Assembly (NCBI RefSeq): GCF_022539315.1
Contig: NC_066336.1
Span: forward strand, 5,212,600 to 5,276,599
Length of the DNA: 64,000 nt
DNA from: Serinus canaria
Taxonomy: Eukaryota > Chordata > Aves > Passeriformes > Fringillidae
Direction: 5' to 3'
Shown here: piece after piece, positions 39,586 through 52,900 of the stretch
How the letters are laid out: every line of letters starts with the position of its first letter
How positions within the stretch are numbered: the stretch's first letter is position 1
Translations under genes and position numbers: made by a program
Notes under the pieces: model-generated
What the model was told of the DNA's origin: nothing
Database searches by the model: none
The model's input: only the letters and a program-made list of their open reading frames with translations

Positions 39586-41012
39586 ATCAGCTGGAAAGAG
39601 TTAAGCCACAGCCTGCTGTGAAGCGCTTACCTTTCATCTTCTCCTTAAGAAAGGATCCATCCTAAAAACCAGTTTCCCACCCTCTGTTCCACCTTGCCTT
39701 GCAGTTTATCCCAAAGAGCTGACAGTGAATCCCGGGAATCTCCCCGTGCAGCAGAGTCTCCCCAGCCTGCCTTGTGCATGGCAACACCGAGGGCTCTCAG
39801 GGGTGATATAGAAAAAGGGCCCAGGGCTGCAGGATGCTGTGGGTCAGCAAACACAAACCACTCACCTCCCCACTGATGCTCTGTGGCTTCCCATGGCTCT
39901 GGCTCTCAGGGCAGCTGCTGCAGCTGCGGACAGCGCCTGCTTCCCTCTCCTCTCACGGCACTTCTGGTTTCTGCGTTTGTTGAACCATTCTGGTTTATTC
40001 CCCTGGGTTGGAAATCCATCAGTGTGAATCCTTCCTCTGTTTCCTTGCTCTCTGCCACATTCTTTCGGAGAATGTGTGTCGGGTTTTCTCTCCTTCCTCC
40101 CTTCTCCTCTGGGTGTTGTGTTCTGCTGCCTGCTCGTGCCACATCTACAACCACCCAAACCCTCCAGCTCGCTGAAATTGTCCTCCCAGTCCCTCTCATT
40201 TCTCCTTGTAACTGCAGAGTTTGAGGCAAGAGACATTCAGGTTCTGATTTCTCTGGGAACATGGAAAAGTATGGGAGGGAAAAAAAGCAAGGAGGCAGAT
40301 GTGGAAAAATCTGGGTGTACCTGGTTGTGTGCAGGTCTAAGGGCAAGCTCAGAAATCTGCTGTCTGTGCCTGCAGCTCCACGAGCAGCACAAACCTCACC
40401 TGTGCCCCTGAATTCCTCTGTACACGGTCCACTCATGCCAGAGCAACGAGGTGATTTTTCTCTCCAAGTGGAAGGAAAATCAAGGTCTTCAGCTGCACAA
40501 TCCGTGTGGTCAGGAAGGACCAGGGCTGCAGAGTCTGTGGTGGCTGCCGTACCTGCTCTCATCCATCCTCCCTCCAGTGACCACTTCCCCCCTCGGCTGG
40601 GCAGCAGCTGCCTGGGGCTGGGCTGTTCTGGTGCCGCTGGAAAGCAGGGACAGCTTTCCCTGCGGGGTGACACCAGGGACAGTATCACCAGTCAAGGGGG
40701 ACAGGCAAGCTGGCCCCAAATCCCAAAGGAGTTGGCCACACTGTGGTTGGATGTAACCATCCAGGTTGTAGTGGAGAGCCTTGGGGGCGAAGCAAAGCCG
40801 TGATCCTCAGCCCTTGGATGCTCCTTACCTGGCTCTGCCACCCACAGAGCCACCCCACAGCCCCATCCCAGAACCAGCAACTCTGCTCTCCAGCTGGGAA
40901 CTCAACTTTCCCTCCTGCTGAGATCCCAGTTCCTTCATTCGGTGGCATCACGAGCGTTTACACCCCATCCTCTCCAAACCCCGCTTTGCCTCCTTCCCCT
41001 TGGGCACCGTAC

Positions 41013-41110
41013 CTGGCTCAGGGGCTCGGCAGCAGCCGCCGGAGCTCAGCGGTGCTCGGCTGCCCTCTCCAGGGAAACCCGGACAGCGCCCGGGGAAAGC
41101 TTGAGAAGGA
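41013..41110 (-). other. CNR2: Candidate noncoding first exon of CNR2
   Basis: On the minus strand a GC-rich stretch ends in CCTGAGCCAG|GTACGG, a good donor, at 41012/41013. It is about 6 kb upstream of the CNR2 coding exon, which has a strong unused acceptor at 35047. Pairing the two is inference from position and signal only. Confidence 0.25.
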
Positions 41111-44100
41111 GGCAGAACTGGGAACTCAGCGCTTCCTCCTGGCCCCCGGCCGGGAAAAGGGGGTTCCCTGGCTCTGCAGGGAACTGCCCGACCCTTCCGG
41201 GGCTGGGAGGGGGTCTGGAAACCACAATAACGATGAGAGGCACCACGGGCTGTGGTGTAAGCACAGGAGATGATGGATTGTCAGCTCTGTCCCAAAAATA
41301 ATTCTTCTTGTTTCCAGGAACTGGGAAATTTTAGAGGAGCAGGTACGAGATTGTAAAGAGCAGGCGAGAAACAGAAAGACTCTTTATGCTGGTCCTGAGT
41401 TCCAACAGCAGCACCCAGCCCCAAATTATTCCCTGCTCTGACACAGCTTCACATCCAGCAGCATCCTGTGGAACATGGACCCAAGTTTCCTCTGTCTGCA
41501 GGGAGAACTGTTGTGTCACAGCAATGGGTGTTATAGGAAAGAGATAATATTATGGCAGCATAGTTAGAAGCTTTTAAATTGACTCTGATTTATAGCAAAA
41601 AATGCCCTGCCAGACTAAAGGAAAACCATCAGAGCTGATTGTTGTAATGTAAAGGGTTTTTGCTGGAATAACCCTGTTTTGGGAACACCCCCAAAAGCCG
41701 GGGTCGAAGCAGTGCTGTGCAGGTGCTGGGGAAAGGGACTGTGAGCCTGATATTGTTCAGGAGTGGTGTTTCTGTGTCCAGAGCAGAGTGAAGAGCCCTG
41801 GGGCTGTGCTGGGACACAGAGCATGTGATGGGACACCCAGACCCAGCTCCTGCTGCAAGGGTGTCTGTGCTCTGTGGGAGGACAGGGATTTGCTCCTCTT
41901 CCTCTGACTGCTGTGTTTGCTGGGCTGAATTTAAAAGCTGGGTGGTGCAGATGGGGCTGAGGGTCGGGTACTGCTCACCTTGATAAGGTGTGACTCACAG
42001 AGCCATGGTGAGTGACTCTCTACTGCACTCATAGAGAAAATGCTCAGAAAAAAAACCCCAGCTTCACTGCCGTGTCTAGCACAGCTCCTGAGAGCAAACA
42101 GGGCTTGGCCGAGGGATTCTCCTGTGCACAAACACCTCTGCTGCTCTTGTGGAGGGTCCAGGTAAAACTGTTTTCCCTGCTGACAGGACGTGAACCAGGC
42201 TCACTGATTTACATGGGCTGAAGGTTCCTGCAGGGCTCTGTGACTCAGAGCTGGTGTGGGTTCCAACGGGGAGCTGTTGAGGCAGAAAACAGGGTGTGAC
42301 TCGGCAGTCGTGCCTGGATGTGTTTGTTTTCCAGAGTGGGAAAAGCTGTCAGCTGTGACAAAGCTGTTTCAGCACAAGCTCTTCAAACCCCCCAGGCTCG
42401 GGGTTTGGCTGTCTTGGTGTCCAGGGGGTTTTACTCCTGGTGCTGGGTGCTGTGCACACCCCACACACCAATGTACCATGCAGGGCTGGATGTGATCTCA
42501 CACTCACGAGCTCCAGCAGTGCACAGGAGGGAACTTGTGTTCTGGAGCTGATCTAACTCAGGTGCTGGTGGACACCAATTTAATTCATGTCTAAAGCATA
42601 TATCAATATATTTATAATGAGATTTAAGAGATTAAAGTGCGTCGTTTTATCACATTGTTTGGGTTCTTGAGCCTCTTCTCTATTTACCCTGCAGAGGTTC
42701 AAATGTCTGCTCAGTTCCTGTAGCTCACTGCTGTGAATATTCAATGAACACAGGTCCTCTGCCAGGCAGAATAAAGGATATTCTAAACATTACTCTATAC
42801 CCAGTGCTTTCATGAAGATTTTAAAGAAAACACAAGCTCCCATGTTTCCCTCATAAGGGAACATAGATTAACAATCTGGTTAATGTTTGGCTCAGGTGGA
42901 AACGTCTAACGAGTTTCAAGTGTGTCATGGGGCTCTTGGAGCCACAAAAAGTAAACATCTTGGGTTTACTGAAAGTCACCCTCAGCCGGAAACTCGTCAC
43001 TGGGAAATAAAACTGGGGCAATGGTTCACTATTGATTTAACAAATGAGTCATCCCTGCTGCAGACTTCCTGCAGCATCCACGCTCGGCAGCTCCACTGAA
43101 ACACTCGGCCAGGAGCACCAGTGTGCTGAGATCCCTCAGCCACAGCTGGGAGCATCTTAATTTGGGGCTAATGAAGCTCTGCAGGCTTTGTCTTCACTGG
43201 GACTTGCTGGTTGGGGCAGTGCCAGCACAGATGGAGCTGCTTCCCTGGGCTGGATTAATGTTTGCTGTGAGAGGGAGTGGAGGTGCTGAGTGAAAAATAA
43301 AGGTGGCTGGGGAGTCCTTGAGGTGCTGTCACCGTGGCAGCAGAAGCGTGGTGGGGAGCTGAGGAGGATTTGGGTAGCACTGCTCCCTGGGAAGATGAGG
43401 GAAGCTGGGATTTATTGCAGTCATCTTTGCAAGGAGGAAGTGGAATAATCCAGACAGATGCTTGCACAATAGAAAATTCCTGTCCCTGCTGTGTACAGGT
43501 TATGAGAGGGTGCAGTGGAGGTCACTGAGTCTGTGGCACAGCAGGGTGGGTTTGGAAACACTGTGTTTGAGGGCTCTGCCTCTGCAGCTGGGTCTGTAGC
43601 ACCTGCAGGGCTGCAGGACATCAGGGTGAGCACAGCACGATCCTGGATGCAGCTACAATATCCCAGTCTGCCCATGAGTTCCTGAGGTCGATGTAGTGTC
43701 ACACGCTTAGGAGTCACAGATGTTACATCGAGAGAGACCTTTGAAAAGGAACAGGGTTTAAAAACCAGCATTTGAAGGAGTGAAGTAGCTCCTGTTGAAG
43801 GAATCTTGGGTGGTGATGATAAAGGATTGAGACAGAACCTCAGGATTCAGTCTGTGTCTTTAGGATGCAGCAGGAACTCGAGGGGTTCTGTCTGTTGTGG
43901 TTTCCACAGCCCTGGGAACATCTCTTTTCCTTCCACTGCAGGGGAGGAAACCAGCCCAGGGCTCTAACAGCTGAAGGTGAAACACAGAATTTTGCAAGCT
44001 GGACTTTGTGGTGTTTGGGGTATTTGTCCCTTTGATTTAAAAAATACCCTCGTGCTCCTACTTGGCCTCCAAATGCCTCCATTTGTTTCAGTGGAACAGT

Positions 44101-45499
44101 TCTGCACAAATACAGGAATGGCTTATCACTGACATTTCCTGCTTCCCCCAGGCTCCATGTGTCAGCCTGACCCCAAAACCAGCTCTGAAAGACAAGATGT
44201 TTCTTTAATTATCTCAAAGATAGCGAGGACAAACAGCCAGACCTTGTGTCATCCTTGTTCTGAACTGAAAAGTACACACTGTTGTGCTGCCCAGACAAGA
44301 GCAGAACATTTGCAGCCTGCAAAATGCTCTTTCTTAATCCCACTGACGCGTCCTGGCTTGACACCATCCACACGCTGGGGTGAGATTGTGTTTTAGCAGA
44401 AATAAACGCACTAGAGACAGAAACAAAGCAAAAATCTGCTGATGTGCATTGTAGGACAGTTGTTAATTAATGAGTGGAATTTCAGGCTTACAGCAAATAT
44501 TGTTGTCTTCCATGTAAAGACAAAAAAAGCTGCTATAAGGACCTCAGCCATTACTTTGTGCCAAGAAATCCAAAGCAACGGGAGGAAAACAAATTAATTT
44601 CAGCTGGCTTTGTGCTAACATACAATAAAGAACAAAAACAAAGGTCTGGCTTAGGTATGTCAACACATTTCGTGTATTAAAATATATGCTGGCTTTTTAA
44701 ATAACTTCAGGATGAATACAAACTTCTATTTAGAGTCTTTACCTTGTTCTGGGTTGGGTCACAGCCCTGTAACACCAGGTCAGTAAGGAAACAGTTTTGT
44801 TTTAGGAATAAAGCAGGAATTTCCCCCTTCTGTAGCTAAAAATGCAGGGTTACTCAATGAAACTTCAAAATAAAAACTCTGAATGTTCATCTGTTGTTTT
44901 TAAATACTGCCCTGACTTGGTGGAGTTGGAACTGAACTCGTTCTTCTGTATTTTCTTTGAAACTTCCTTTTTCCAGCCTTTAATGTGGTGTACAGTGCTG
45001 GATTGGCCTCTCAGTGGTGGGCAGTGAACAGTCTCACATGTGTGAGTTTCTTATGTATACTACTTTTTAATCATCCCACACATGGTAAAGGCCAAATGTT
45101 GAGGGTTTTTTCTTTGAAACGATCCTTTTAGGCAAAAGAAGAGAATGTGAATATAAACACAAAGTGCAGTCACTGCCAGAGGCTCTGCATACCCACAGCG
45201 CTGTTTTAAACCCGCGGAATATTTTCCCTGTCTTTTGACCTGAAACATCCCTCTACGTCGCTTTCAATACTTTAAATTTCAGCATTAAATAGTTTAACTA
45301 AATGCAGGCTGGGGAATGGGTACAACAACCAGAGAGCGTCCATTTGACATCAGAGCGCTGCGGCCATCTCCGGGGGGCTGGATTTTACTCTTTGTTCGCT
45401 GATTCCCTTCTCTCGACGCCCCTCGCTTGCACAGCCGGGTGTTTTGTGCGCTTCTCCTTTATATTTTGTTAGTTATTTCACCTCTTTGAAGCCCCCAGC

Positions 45500-46220
45500 A
45501 GCAGCTGGCGCGGGCGTTCCCTGCGATGTTTGTTGTGCTAATTCGCGGGCAGGGCGGGGCTGCCAGCGGGGCCAGGGGGCTGTGGCGAGGGGCCGGGGGG
45601 CCCGCGGGCGGTGCCCGGCGGCGGGGCCGGCCCGGGCGGGACAAAGAGCGGCGGCCGCTCCCGCGCTGCCCTTCGTGAGGGGATTCAAATGGCGGCCCCG
45701 CCCGCCCGCGCGCCGCCGCCGCTCTGCCCCGGGCCCGCCTGGCAACAGGCGGGGCTTAGCTCCCATTGGTGGAGCGCGGGAGAGGCGCGCTCCCATTGGC
45801 TGCAGCCGCACGGCCCCGCGGATGGGGGAGGAGGGAGAGGGTGTTAAACGGCGCCGGACGCGGCCGCCATTTTGTGAGGGAGAGTGAGGGGCGGTGCGGA
45901 GCGGAGCGGGCTCTGGGGGCGGGGGTCGGACGGTGACGGCGGAGCAGCGCGGGGTCGGTTCCCGGAGAGCCGTGTGTGTGTCCGTGCTTGTGGGCGAGCG
46001 GAGCGGACAGAAGTCGGTAAGGGCGGAGCGGTGCGGGAAGGGCCGGGCGCGGCCGCCGCCATGTTGTGCTCCGTTGTTGGGGAAGGGGGGACGGGGGGTC
46101 CCGGCTCTCCCCAGCTGTCGGTGAGAGAAGGGAGAGAGTTCGGAGGCGAAGACGCTCCGGTCAGCGGGAGCAGAAGGCAGCTGGGCCGGGGCCGGTGACG
46201 TTATCTCGGCTCTTGGTTTC
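45500..46220 (+). promoter_or_regulatory. PNRC2: PNRC2 CpG-island promoter
   Basis: A strong CpG island holds two reverse CCAAT boxes (ATTGG) at 45765-45769 and 45795-45799, 30 bp apart as in paired NF-Y sites, and a YY1-type GCCGCCATTTTG near 45863. Exon 1 probably starts near 45865 and ends at 46016 before GTAAGG. A second GCCGCCATGTTG is at about 46056, in the intron. Confidence 0.65.
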
Positions 46221-46840
46221 AGTCCAAACAAGGCGGAAGCTGGAAATGGAGATGGGCGGCTCCCCTGGGGCTCCGGGAGGGATGGGCAGGGGGGGCTGCT
46301 GAGTTTGGAGTGACAGGAGCTGAACAGACTGGAGTGCGTCAAGATTAAAATCTCAGCGATCGCAGGAAAGACAAGCCATGAGCAAAACAGGAAATTAGTG
46401 TAAGAGTTATTGAAGAATTACTTGGCTAACGAAGGTTAAAGAAACAGCTGACAGATGACAAATGGAGCTCTGTGATGGCTGGGGAAGGGTTTGGGCACTG
46501 TAGGCAGTTCCTGCATTGGTTCTAGTTCCCAAAGTTTTTTCCTTACTAAAACAAAAGGGATAAAGTTCTTGATTGTCTATTAAAATGCTGTGTAAGACAG
46601 AACATGAGCAAAATGTGACTTGAGGTTTGCTAAGGATGGTGGTGAACTTTATGTAAGTAGAAAAAGACAAAGCTGTGTCTTTTTGGGTGGGATTTTGGGG
46701 TTTTGTTTGTAGCATGTTTTCATCTTTAACATATAAACAGACACAGCGGACTGAATTATTTCTGCTTGCCCTTCTTTCCACCCCAGAGTGAAGCAATTGT
46801 TTCCATAAACTGAATTGAAATTTCTTTCTCGTTTCTGCAG

Positions 46841-47045
46841 CAGGACTTCTCCCTTGGAGCTTCTGTGCCGAGAATCCGATGTTGGGCTCGGCTCCCTGGC
46901 TGAAAACAGCACATCAGCCCATGAAAACTTCTATTCCCAGCCAAAGGAAGGAGTCCAGCACAAGGCAGCACCTCTTCTTTCAGGCTTGGAAGCAAGAAAG
47001 GGGGCAAGAGTTGGAGAGTGTGGAATCGGAGAAGACCACTGAGAG
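46841..47045 (+). other. PNRC2: PNRC2 noncoding exon 2 with an upstream ORF
   Basis: The exon is bounded by a TTTCTGCAG acceptor (46840) and GTAAAT donor (47046). The acceptor is a NAGNAG (GCAGCAG), so the exon may start at 46841 or 46844. An ATG at 46879 opens a frame that stays open to the exon end (55 codons plus AG); joined to exon 3 at 47525 it gives one more codon and then TGA at 47526-47528. The start context is weak (C at -3). Confidence 0.6.
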
Positions 47046-47542
47046 GTAAATGGAGTTGGGAGAGGGGAAATAAACATTGCTGGAGAGCCAGCAGGGAAGT
47101 GCTGAGTATGCTGTGCTGGAGTCTGGGCATGGGCTTTGGGAGTTGCACTAATCTGTTCCACTTGGGGTGCTTTTCAGTTCATTTTCAGTTTATCAGAGTA
47201 ATTATTACACTTACCACGAAGTTTGGGCAGTGGCTTTATCAGTGTAAACTTCACCCAATCTTAAGGTGCTAACAGGCTGAATTTAAATATCTCAGCACTC
47301 AATAGTAACTGATAAAATCTGGCTCTGCATTTTCTGAGCAAGGTTTTGTCAGTCCCATTCCTCCAGTTAGACCTTTTCAGAGGAGAGAAATGGTGTGTTT
47401 AGAGCGAGTTTTGGTTAGGTTGTTTTTTGTCCCTTTGCTTGAAATCTAAACATTCTCTGAAATACTTTGTTTAAAAAAAAAAGAGAGCAGTAAAGACTTA
47501 TCCTGAGTCCTCTTGTTTTTCCAGGTGACATTTAAGTTGAAG

Positions 47543-47965
47543 ATGGGTGGTGGAGAAAGATACAACATTCCCGTTCCCCAGTCTAGAAATACCACCAAGA
47601 ACCATCAGCAACTTAAAAACAGGCAGAAGAGCAAAGACCCCAATTCTCAGATGAAAACTTACGTGAAGAAGGAAAGAGGCCACGGTTGCAGCTCCTCTCC
47701 TGGTGCATGGCAGGCCATGCAGAAAGGGGGGAAGAACAACGTTCACTTCCCCAAGAATCCCAACTGGAATCCTGCTCTGTCCAATCACAACCTGTTGTTC
47801 ACCCCTCAGAGCAACCAGAACTATGCTGGAGCCAAGTTCAGCGAGCCACCCTCCCCAAGTGTTCTGCCTAAGCCACCAAGCCACTGGGTACCTGTTTCTT
47901 TTAAACCTTCTGATAAGGAAATAATGACATTTCAGCTCAAAACCTTACTGAAAGTCCAGGCCTGA
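47543..47965 (+). CDS. PNRC2: Proline-rich nuclear receptor coactivator 2, complete, single coding exon
   Basis: Small adaptor that links UPF1 to the decapping factor DCP1A in nonsense-mediated decay and in glucocorticoid-receptor-mediated decay, and was first found as a nuclear receptor coactivator. 140 residues against 139 in human. It starts [16 protein letters not shown]. Further conserved blocks are [10 protein letters not shown], the proline-rich [18 protein letters not shown] (DCP1A/SH3-type binding), and the C-terminal [11 protein letters not shown] with an LKTLL nuclear-receptor box. The exon begins at 47525 after CTTGTTTTTCCAG. The whole CDS sits in the last exon, as in mammals. Confidence 0.96.
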   Translation: MGGGERYNIPVPQSRNTTKNHQQLKNRQKSKDPNSQMKTYVKKERGHGCSSSPGAWQAMQKGGKNNVHFPKNPNWNPALSNHNLLFTPQSNQNYAGAKFSEPPSPSVLPKPPSHWVPVSFKPSDKEIMTFQLKTLLKVQA

Positions 47966-49725
47966 GGTGTAACTTGTGTGATTTTCAGAAGTGATTTGGA
48001 CTGTCAGGGTTTCAAATTTGAGCATTGCTATTCCAAACTCCAGGTGTGCCAGGACCAGGTGTTCTTGCTGCATGTAGTTAGTCACTTGGAGAGGGGTGAA
48101 AGTTTACATTCCCCTCATCTTTTACCTCAAAAGTTCAGTGCTGTGTTCACCTCACTGTGAAATAGATATTTTCTTGTAAATCAATCAAATCCTGAGCAGT
48201 CACCATTTACTGTATTTAAGAAAAAATGGGACTGTGTGCCAAAATTGGAATTGTGGCTTTGAATTGTTAGAAAACCACCTTTTCCCTAACTTAATGCAGC
48301 ATGAACTGAAAATAAAAACGCACTGAAAACTTTAGTCAGGTTATTTGCTGCTTTTCAGGCTGGTGTGAGATTTGCTAAACACTCTGCAGAGCAGAAACCT
48401 CCACCTGGGCACGTGGGGAGGCACAGCTGATTCTCTTCCCTACCCTGTGAGCTTTAGTGGCACTCCTGCATTGGTGGGTGAGTTTTCAAACCCATGACTC
48501 TCCCATCTGGAATGTTCTGGAAGGATGTAGAAGAACTCCTCGGCCAGACCCAGCTGTGCTTCCCAGGAATCTCCATGAGTGCCAACACAGACCTTGCATT
48601 GCCAGGTGACTGCCAAAAAAGCTCCCCCAAATCCTTTGTGTGCCCACTGCACGGAGGAGTTCTAAACCACATTTTGGTATCAGTTTTTATAAGAAAAGGT
48701 GGAGTAGTTGCTTAGTTTGGTCTTAAATTGGTTCCCCTGTAACAATTGATAGTTTGGGGCAGGTGTTAGGTGTTCTCACAGGGATGACAGAGCCATGTAA
48801 ATACATGTAAAACATTGTAGCATATGTAAATTTCTGCTGGGCTTTCCTGCACAGAAGTATTTTTAGTACAAAACTGCTGAATGTAAGATGACCATGTTGA
48901 GTACGTGGCCTGGTTTAAAAAAATGATATTTTGTTTAAAAAAAAAAACTAACAAAAAAAAAAAAGACATTTGTGGCTGTGCCCTTGCACTTCACATGCAA
49001 TGAATATGCACATTGTATTTGGTTCTAATCTCATTTTTTTAAGTAAAATCAGTGCAAAAATGCTTATTTAGATTTTTTTTAATTAAAAAAAAAAACTTAA
49101 AAAAAAAAGCTGCTGGAGTTTCAGATCCCAGATCCTCCTGTTGTGAATGTGTAGGAGAGGAGTGTGTTCAGTGATGAAAAATCACAGAAATGTTCCAAAT
49201 CAAGTGTTTCACAAGAAATGCAAATGCCTGGGTTCAGGTGCTTGATAAAACTGAAGGATTGGAATCATTCTGTGTTTCTGAAATGCATCAGTGCTCTGTA
49301 AAACATTTTGTCCCAATCTTTGCTAAAATCCCTCAGCAGAGGGTCAGGGCAGGTGGCTCCTGAGCTGTCACCCTCCAGCTGATCCTGCTGGAGGGTGACA
49401 GCAGGAGCAGCCAGGGTTCTTTCAAAACACAAGGATTACTAAAACAAAAAAGTGCTTTAATTTGAACAGGCCTTTTGCAGGTTGTGAAATGTTTGGAGGT
49501 GTCTTTCTGTACATTCCAAATGCAGTGGCAGCTGAACTGAATGTTTACAAAATTATTGCTCCAAATCACACGGAATTGGCAATCTCTAAACTTGTGTTGT
49601 GACCTGGACCTTCACCAGAGTCTGAGCTGTATCCCAGTTAATTATCTATTCTCCAAATTGTCAATTACTGATGATGTTTGTACAAATTGGAAACAAAACA
49701 TAAATAAACTTTTTTTTTCCCCCCT
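47966..49725 (+). other. PNRC2: PNRC2 3'UTR with two polyadenylation signals
   Basis: AATAAA occurs at 48311-48316 (short 3'UTR, about 0.35 kb) and 49703-49708 (about 1.75 kb). A-rich low-complexity runs lie at about 48936-48965 and 49077-49109. No other gene is visible. The distal signal is followed by a T-run and then a TGTCTTTGTTTT tract, a plausible downstream element. Confidence 0.6.
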
Positions 49726-49983
49726 AAAAGCATGTCTTTGTTTTCAGATGGAAATGGAAAAGTGGGATGATCTCATTTTGGCAGTTCCCTTCTCAAGGGA
49801 GGTTTCTTTACCTGCAGCCTTCTCCTTCATGCCTTTCCAGTGGTTAGGGAACACAGGGCTGGAGAATTACCACTAATTAACATTCCTGACAAAACCAAGA
49901 GCTTGGGGCTCCGTCTCCCACACACTACAGCTGGATTAATTAAGTCAGAAGGTGCTCTCAAGTTATAGTCAAAACTTGTACAT

Positions 49984-52900
49984 TTTATTCCCAATTCACA
50001 GGGTTATTTGCACAGATGGAACACAAAACTCAAGAAGAAAGGATGTGGGTGAATAAAACATCAGCATCTCCGATCAAACACACTACAGGGTACAGAGTCT
50101 TCCCTTCCTACAATAGTCTCAGCAGCAAGAGCATCTTTAGACAAATATTATAGCAATGGACTACAGACTTTTTTTAAGCAAGTTACAAGATAAATGGAGA
50201 AAACCAGCAATTCTTAATGGGTGATTATGTCCTAAAAATGTGTCAATTTTATCCCTTTGTACTTCAGAATGTTCATCTGCCCCATCCCTGGCAAGGCCCG
50301 AGCAGCAGTGCTGTGCTGTGTGTGGCTGCACTGCCCTGCTCTGAGCTCACCCCAGCTGGCACCCGACTCAACAGGCAGGAAAAAAAGCTCTGTCCAAGCA
50401 GAGAGCTCCAAACAACATTGAAACCAAAAGATTCCACTTTGAGTAAAACCATGATACTGTACATTAAACATCTTGATAAAACATAGAAAGGATAACATTG
50501 AGCTTTCAGAGACCAGTCTATCAGAGTCCCTAATTAAACACCCAGCTACTTAACCACTAAATTGAAGATTTTTAATTACCAGTTGGGTGCATGGACTTTA
50601 GGTGAAAAAGAAGTTCCAATAGAGCCTTCTATGACTGCTGACACCAATCGATTCGCTGCAGATATTTTGGAGCACAGCCATTAATTTCAGCAGAGGTTTT
50701 TTACACGCTACTTCAATTCTACAAATTTTGCAGGAATGACAAAATCTAGATTTACCACAGAAAAACGTAATTCCCACCGTTCTTGAGACTCCAAAAGAAA
50801 GATATCTAGACATGATCTTTTGTAGCCTGCAAAGTTCTTGCATTCCAGCTGTGCATAACCTGCAGGAAGCTTGCACAAGACAGGCTCCTGCTTTTTTTAG
50901 GGCAGGACTGGGATACCTGCATCAAGGAAGGGAGATGTTATCTAGATGGGCTGTGGCTTGATTTGCATGAATGCATAAACATTCCCTGCCCTTTTGGCCA
51001 CATCCTGCTAACTCGTCCCCAACTGAAAGGCCCACAGAACAGCTTCTTCACAATTTTTCCATGGGAGCAAGAACTAGGACAACATCTTTATTCATGCACT
51101 CTTGAAACATCGTGGGTTTGTGTTCGGCTTTTCTGGCTTGTTCATATACACAAGTCAAGTCAAAGTTTAGTCCTACCTCTGGGAGAGAAAGAAAGAACCA
51201 TCAGAACTGGTAGACACTACATTATACTTGCAATGATCTGGCTTTTCAAAACAAAAATTAAACTGTGCTATACATAAATGCTGAAGCACACAATATAAGG
51301 ACATGCTGACACAACAGTTAAGGAATAGTTACTGTTACTCTGCCTGGACATGGAGATTTCTCCTCCCTCCTCCCACCCTTCCAGCTCCAATTCCAGCTGG
51401 ACCAGCACCACCACCAACCACAGCCATCCCTGCAGGCCCCTGGCAGACACAGCCATGCTCTCCCCACCACTCAGTCACCAGGACCCCTCTCAAGCAGCAG
51501 TTAGTCATGAAGACTATATTTATACATATGAATCTATAAAGGTGAAAAGAGGGGGGGGGTTTTGCTGCTAGAAGCAGAAATAATCACAGCTCAACTTATA
51601 AAGGGTGACAGTGGAAGCAATGGAAAGCAATGGAAGCAATTCATTGATTTACAGAGGATTTTTGTCTTTCAGGGCAACACCTTCAGCTGGGCACACACCA
51701 GTGCCAGGAGGCAGCTCCAGCCCTGTTGCCTCCTCCCACAGAATCACTGCTGGCACCAGTTTGGATATGGCAATTATGAATTGTTATGGTGATACTATAA
51801 TTTTGATTCTGTATGAACCTTCAGTCATTGCTTTTAAGTCGTTTCATAACCTGGCTAATATCTGAATTATAACCTATGGGGCAAGTCCATCCAGCAATAA
51901 TGGTAGTTAATGGCAAAGAAAATGCGATATATTAAGAGTACAACTTATGCTTAGTGCTCTCAGTTTGTCTTGTACCCCTTCAAAATGTGAAGTGACATTT
52001 ATTCAGACACTGCATGAAAAATTCCTGCCCTTACTGAAATACCATAGTAAGGATTTTACTCCATATGGGATGCATAGCTCTACTCCTAACCATGCTCTGG
52101 AGTCAAATTCTAATGCTACAATAATTCCAGTGGATCAGTATTTCCTTCATTTTTTTATTACAGCATGTTTGCTAAATTTACAGCAAGCAGAAAATAAGCT
52201 GGGTCTTTAGTTATTTTGATCAAAACATCGATGTTTTAAAGGTAGTACACAATATTTGTTAAAAAGAACATATAAAAATACCTTTTTAGAAGCCTCTATA
52301 AGAAAGGAAATACAAAGTTTAACCCCACAACTTTCCTCTGCTAGAGCTGCACGCTACTGCTACAGTTTTAAATAGACTTTTTGCTGTTTTTAAACTATAC
52401 ATCCAGGAAAGTCTACAAAATTAAAGGAACGTGCATATAAATGATTGCATAGCAGAACATGAACATTAACTGCAAACAGTAAAGAAAACGTTAGAAATAC
52501 TATTAAATGTACAAAGGTTCTAGGATCAACCCCTAAGCACGTTCCGCTGACGAGATCCCAAAGCCATCTGCGCTTCTTTAAAGACCCTGCTGAAACACTA
52601 AACCCAAACCCTAAAACATTTCTCTAAAAAGGAACTTTTGGAAATCAATGTCTTTATATGCTACAGACATCAGACAGCGAGGAACACTGAAGTGTTTGAT
52701 GGTGGCTTTTGAAGGTAAAGAGAAAAAAAAAACAAACAATGCCAAAAGCCATTTCCATAACAAAGGATCTTGCCTTCTAGAGAAATACTGATAAGATTAC
52801 ACACTGGGTTTGTTATTTTTCACGTTCAATTTTCTAAATATACTGTATTAGTGATAAACTACATAACTAGAGATGCAGCTCTTGTTCATATCCAACTTCA

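Larger units (their letters stand above)
35047..45390. other. Intergenic / CNR2 upstream region, 10 kb without a supported gene
   Basis: By synteny this contains the CNR2 5' noncoding part. No frame encodes a recognisable protein; long frames such as the minus-strand ones at 37.6-38.4 and 39.9-40.7 kb lack homology and lie in non-coding-looking sequence. It contains one CR1 fragment at 39.36-39.58 kb, a short TTAGGG-type duplication near 35508-35537, and a GC-richer patch near 41.0-41.2 kb. From 41.5 to 45.3 kb I saw only ordinary AT-richer sequence. Confidence 0.6.

Noticed and set aside
39906..40688. 260-codon minus-strand open frame
   Set aside because: Intergenic, no similarity, no clear start context or neighbouring exon.
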